DNA of 64,000 bases from positions 79,100-143,099 of the forward strand of contig NZ_BQXQ01000009.1 of the NCBI RefSeq assembly GCF_030159055.1, read 5' to 3'. The notes under the pieces were generated by a model. That model saw only the letters and a list, made by a program, of their open reading frames with translations. It searched no databases and had not been told where the DNA came from. How positions within the stretch are numbered: position 1 is the first letter of the stretch; every line of letters begins with the position of its first letter. This DNA comes from Acidovorax sp. SUPP3334. Lineage in GTDB: Bacteria; Pseudomonadota; Gammaproteobacteria; Burkholderiales; Burkholderiaceae_C. Of the stretch, positions 63,285-64,000 are shown piece after piece. The position numbers were made by a program, and so were the translations under genes.

Positions 63285-63344
63285 CCCGGATTCCAGGGGC
63301 ATTGCAGTACCATTCACCGCAAACACTCCCGAAGGAGCACTCCC

Positions 63345-63710
63345 ATGAGCGCCGTAGCTGAAAATATCCAGACTGAAATGCCCGCCCCGATCCTGTTCAC
63401 GGACAGCGCGGCGGCCAAAGTGGCCGACCTGATTGCGGAAGAAGGCAACCCTGACCTGAAATTGCGCGTGTTCGTCCAAGGTGGCGGGTGCTCGGGCTTC
63501 CAGTATGGTTTCACGTTCGATGAAATCACGAACGAAGACGACACCACGATGACCAAGAACGGTGTGTCGCTGCTCATTGACGCGATGAGCTACCAATACC
63601 TCGTCGGTGCCGAGATCGATTACAAGGAAGACTTGCAAGGCGCACAGTTCGTCATCAAGAACCCGAATGCCACCACCACCTGTGGTTGCGGATCGAGCTT
63701 CTCGGCCTGA
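63345..63710 (+). CDS. erpA: Iron-sulfur cluster insertion protein ErpA (A-type carrier)
   Basis: A 121-residue protein with a good ribosome site (AAGGAG). The three conserved Cys are seen in [11 protein letters not shown] and in the C-terminal CGCGSSF. The A-type carrier fold and the N-terminal [16 protein letters not shown] match ErpA/HesB. It passes Fe-S clusters to target enzymes such as IspG/IspH. The rpsI to erpA neighbourhood is common in Burkholderiales. Confidence 0.95.
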   Translation: MSAVAENIQTEMPAPILFTDSAAAKVADLIAEEGNPDLKLRVFVQGGGCSGFQYGFTFDEITNEDDTTMTKNGVSLLIDAMSYQYLVGAEIDYKEDLQGAQFVIKNPNATTTCGCGSSFSA

Positions 63711-63753
63711 TGCGTTCCATCTTCGGCTGATCCAAAAAGCCGCCTTCGGGCCA

Positions 63754-63785
63754 ATGCCGCTCAGTTAAGGCTGAGCGGCATTTTT
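63754..63785. terminator. Perfect hairpin at the erpA/IS boundary
   Basis: An 11-bp perfect stem, ATGCCGCTCAG (63754-63764) with CTGAGCGGCAT (63771-63781), has a 6-nt loop and a T5 run on the plus strand. The transposase stop codon (minus strand, 63765-63767) is in the loop. The hairpin may terminate erpA, the transposase gene or both, or it may be part of the IS end. Confidence 0.75.
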
Positions 63786-64000
63786 CCTGACGGGATACTG
63801 TGTCTTGGTCATTCGAACCTCACGCGGATACCGCCTGTGGGATCTTCGAGGCGGCAGCACGAAGCGGCGGATATTCTTTCTCATGGCTGCGAGCTTGGCC
63901 GGGATGGCCCCAGGAGTACGCGATCCTGAGCTCCACAGCCACTCATCCACGATGTAGCGCAGCGCCGTAACGAAGCTGATGCGGCAGGGCTCAACTTTGG
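63765..64000 (-). mobile_element. IS4-family transposase, C-terminal part, cut by the window edge
   Basis: The minus-strand frame is open from the right edge to a TAA at 63765 (78 residues visible). It reads RISFVTALRYIVDEWLW, then PGAIPAKLAAMRKNIRRFVLPPRR and YPREVRMTKTQYPVRK. This matches the C-terminal end of IS4-group transposases, where a conserved xRISFxxAL...DEWLW block is followed by a basic LPPRR.R.YPR tail. The catalytic DDE residues lie outside the window. A complete or partial IS element has therefore inserted just downstream of erpA. Confidence 0.7.

Noticed and set aside
63765..63950. A free-standing 61-residue gene at the right edge
   Set aside because: The frame is open up to the window edge and the residues match the tail of an IS4 transposase, so it is the 3' end of a longer gene.

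Overview
The window is a GC-rich, densely packed chromosomal segment. It most resembles a betaproteobacterium of the family Comamonadaceae (Acidovorax-like). The reasons are gene content and order: argB close to slmA, two Bug/TctC-type solute receptors, a rplM-rpsI-erpA stretch with bactofilin, and an SAH riboswitch in front of ahcY. This assignment comes from recognising families, not from a database search.

Layout. 1-10858: a PpiC-type isomerase (cut by the left edge), then a surface-polysaccharide locus with an ABC-2 exporter (Wzm/Wzt-like), two SAM methyltransferases, a 1296-residue methyltransferase/coiled-coil/double-glycosyltransferase protein, a GT2 enzyme and a WecA/MraY-like sugar-phosphate transferase. 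10986-14960: argB, a QseBC/PmrAB-like two-component system and slmA. 15193-24330: a fatty-acid beta-oxidation cluster (TetR regulator, acyl-CoA dehydrogenase, hydroxyacyl-CoA dehydrogenase/enoyl-CoA hydratase fusion, thiolase, thioesterases, enoyl-CoA hydratase). 24518-33315: Bug receptor, thioesterases, bactofilin, Atm1-type ABC exporter, and a TRAP transporter with a divergent LysR regulator. 33502-37727: a glutamate/aspartate ABC transporter with two receptor genes. 37902-43371: a Cys-rich protein, a PQQ-dependent dehydrogenase, another Bug receptor and a HAD phosphatase. 43429-49993: five minus-strand genes, some translationally coupled, that look like a lipid-linked sugar/periplasmic glycosyl-transfer module. 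50014-52850: prfC and an acyltransferase. 53014-56588: a SAM-cycle unit (SAH riboswitch, ahcY, tlyA-like, metF). 56641-60957: a DUF4124-like protein, RlpA-like lipoprotein, RlmJ and a membrane Ser/Thr kinase. 61120-63710: rplM-rpsI, a coiled-coil membrane protein, bactofilin and erpA. The right edge cuts an IS4-family transposase.

The most notable unexplained structure is a family of short interspersed repeats of about 57-60 bp. Five copies share fixed internal spacing: two 6-bp inverted arms whose starts lie 13 nt apart, a CTAG-like core 13 nt further on, and CTGGAG 28 nt after the second arm, usually followed by a T run. Two more copies are degenerate. Two copies sit in frame inside genes (a histidine kinase and a HAD phosphatase). 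Two supply the stop codon of a gene, and one degenerate copy may overlap a gene start. A second, unrelated GC-rich palindromic repeat adds 30 residues in frame to the Rossmann fold of the beta-oxidation fusion protein.
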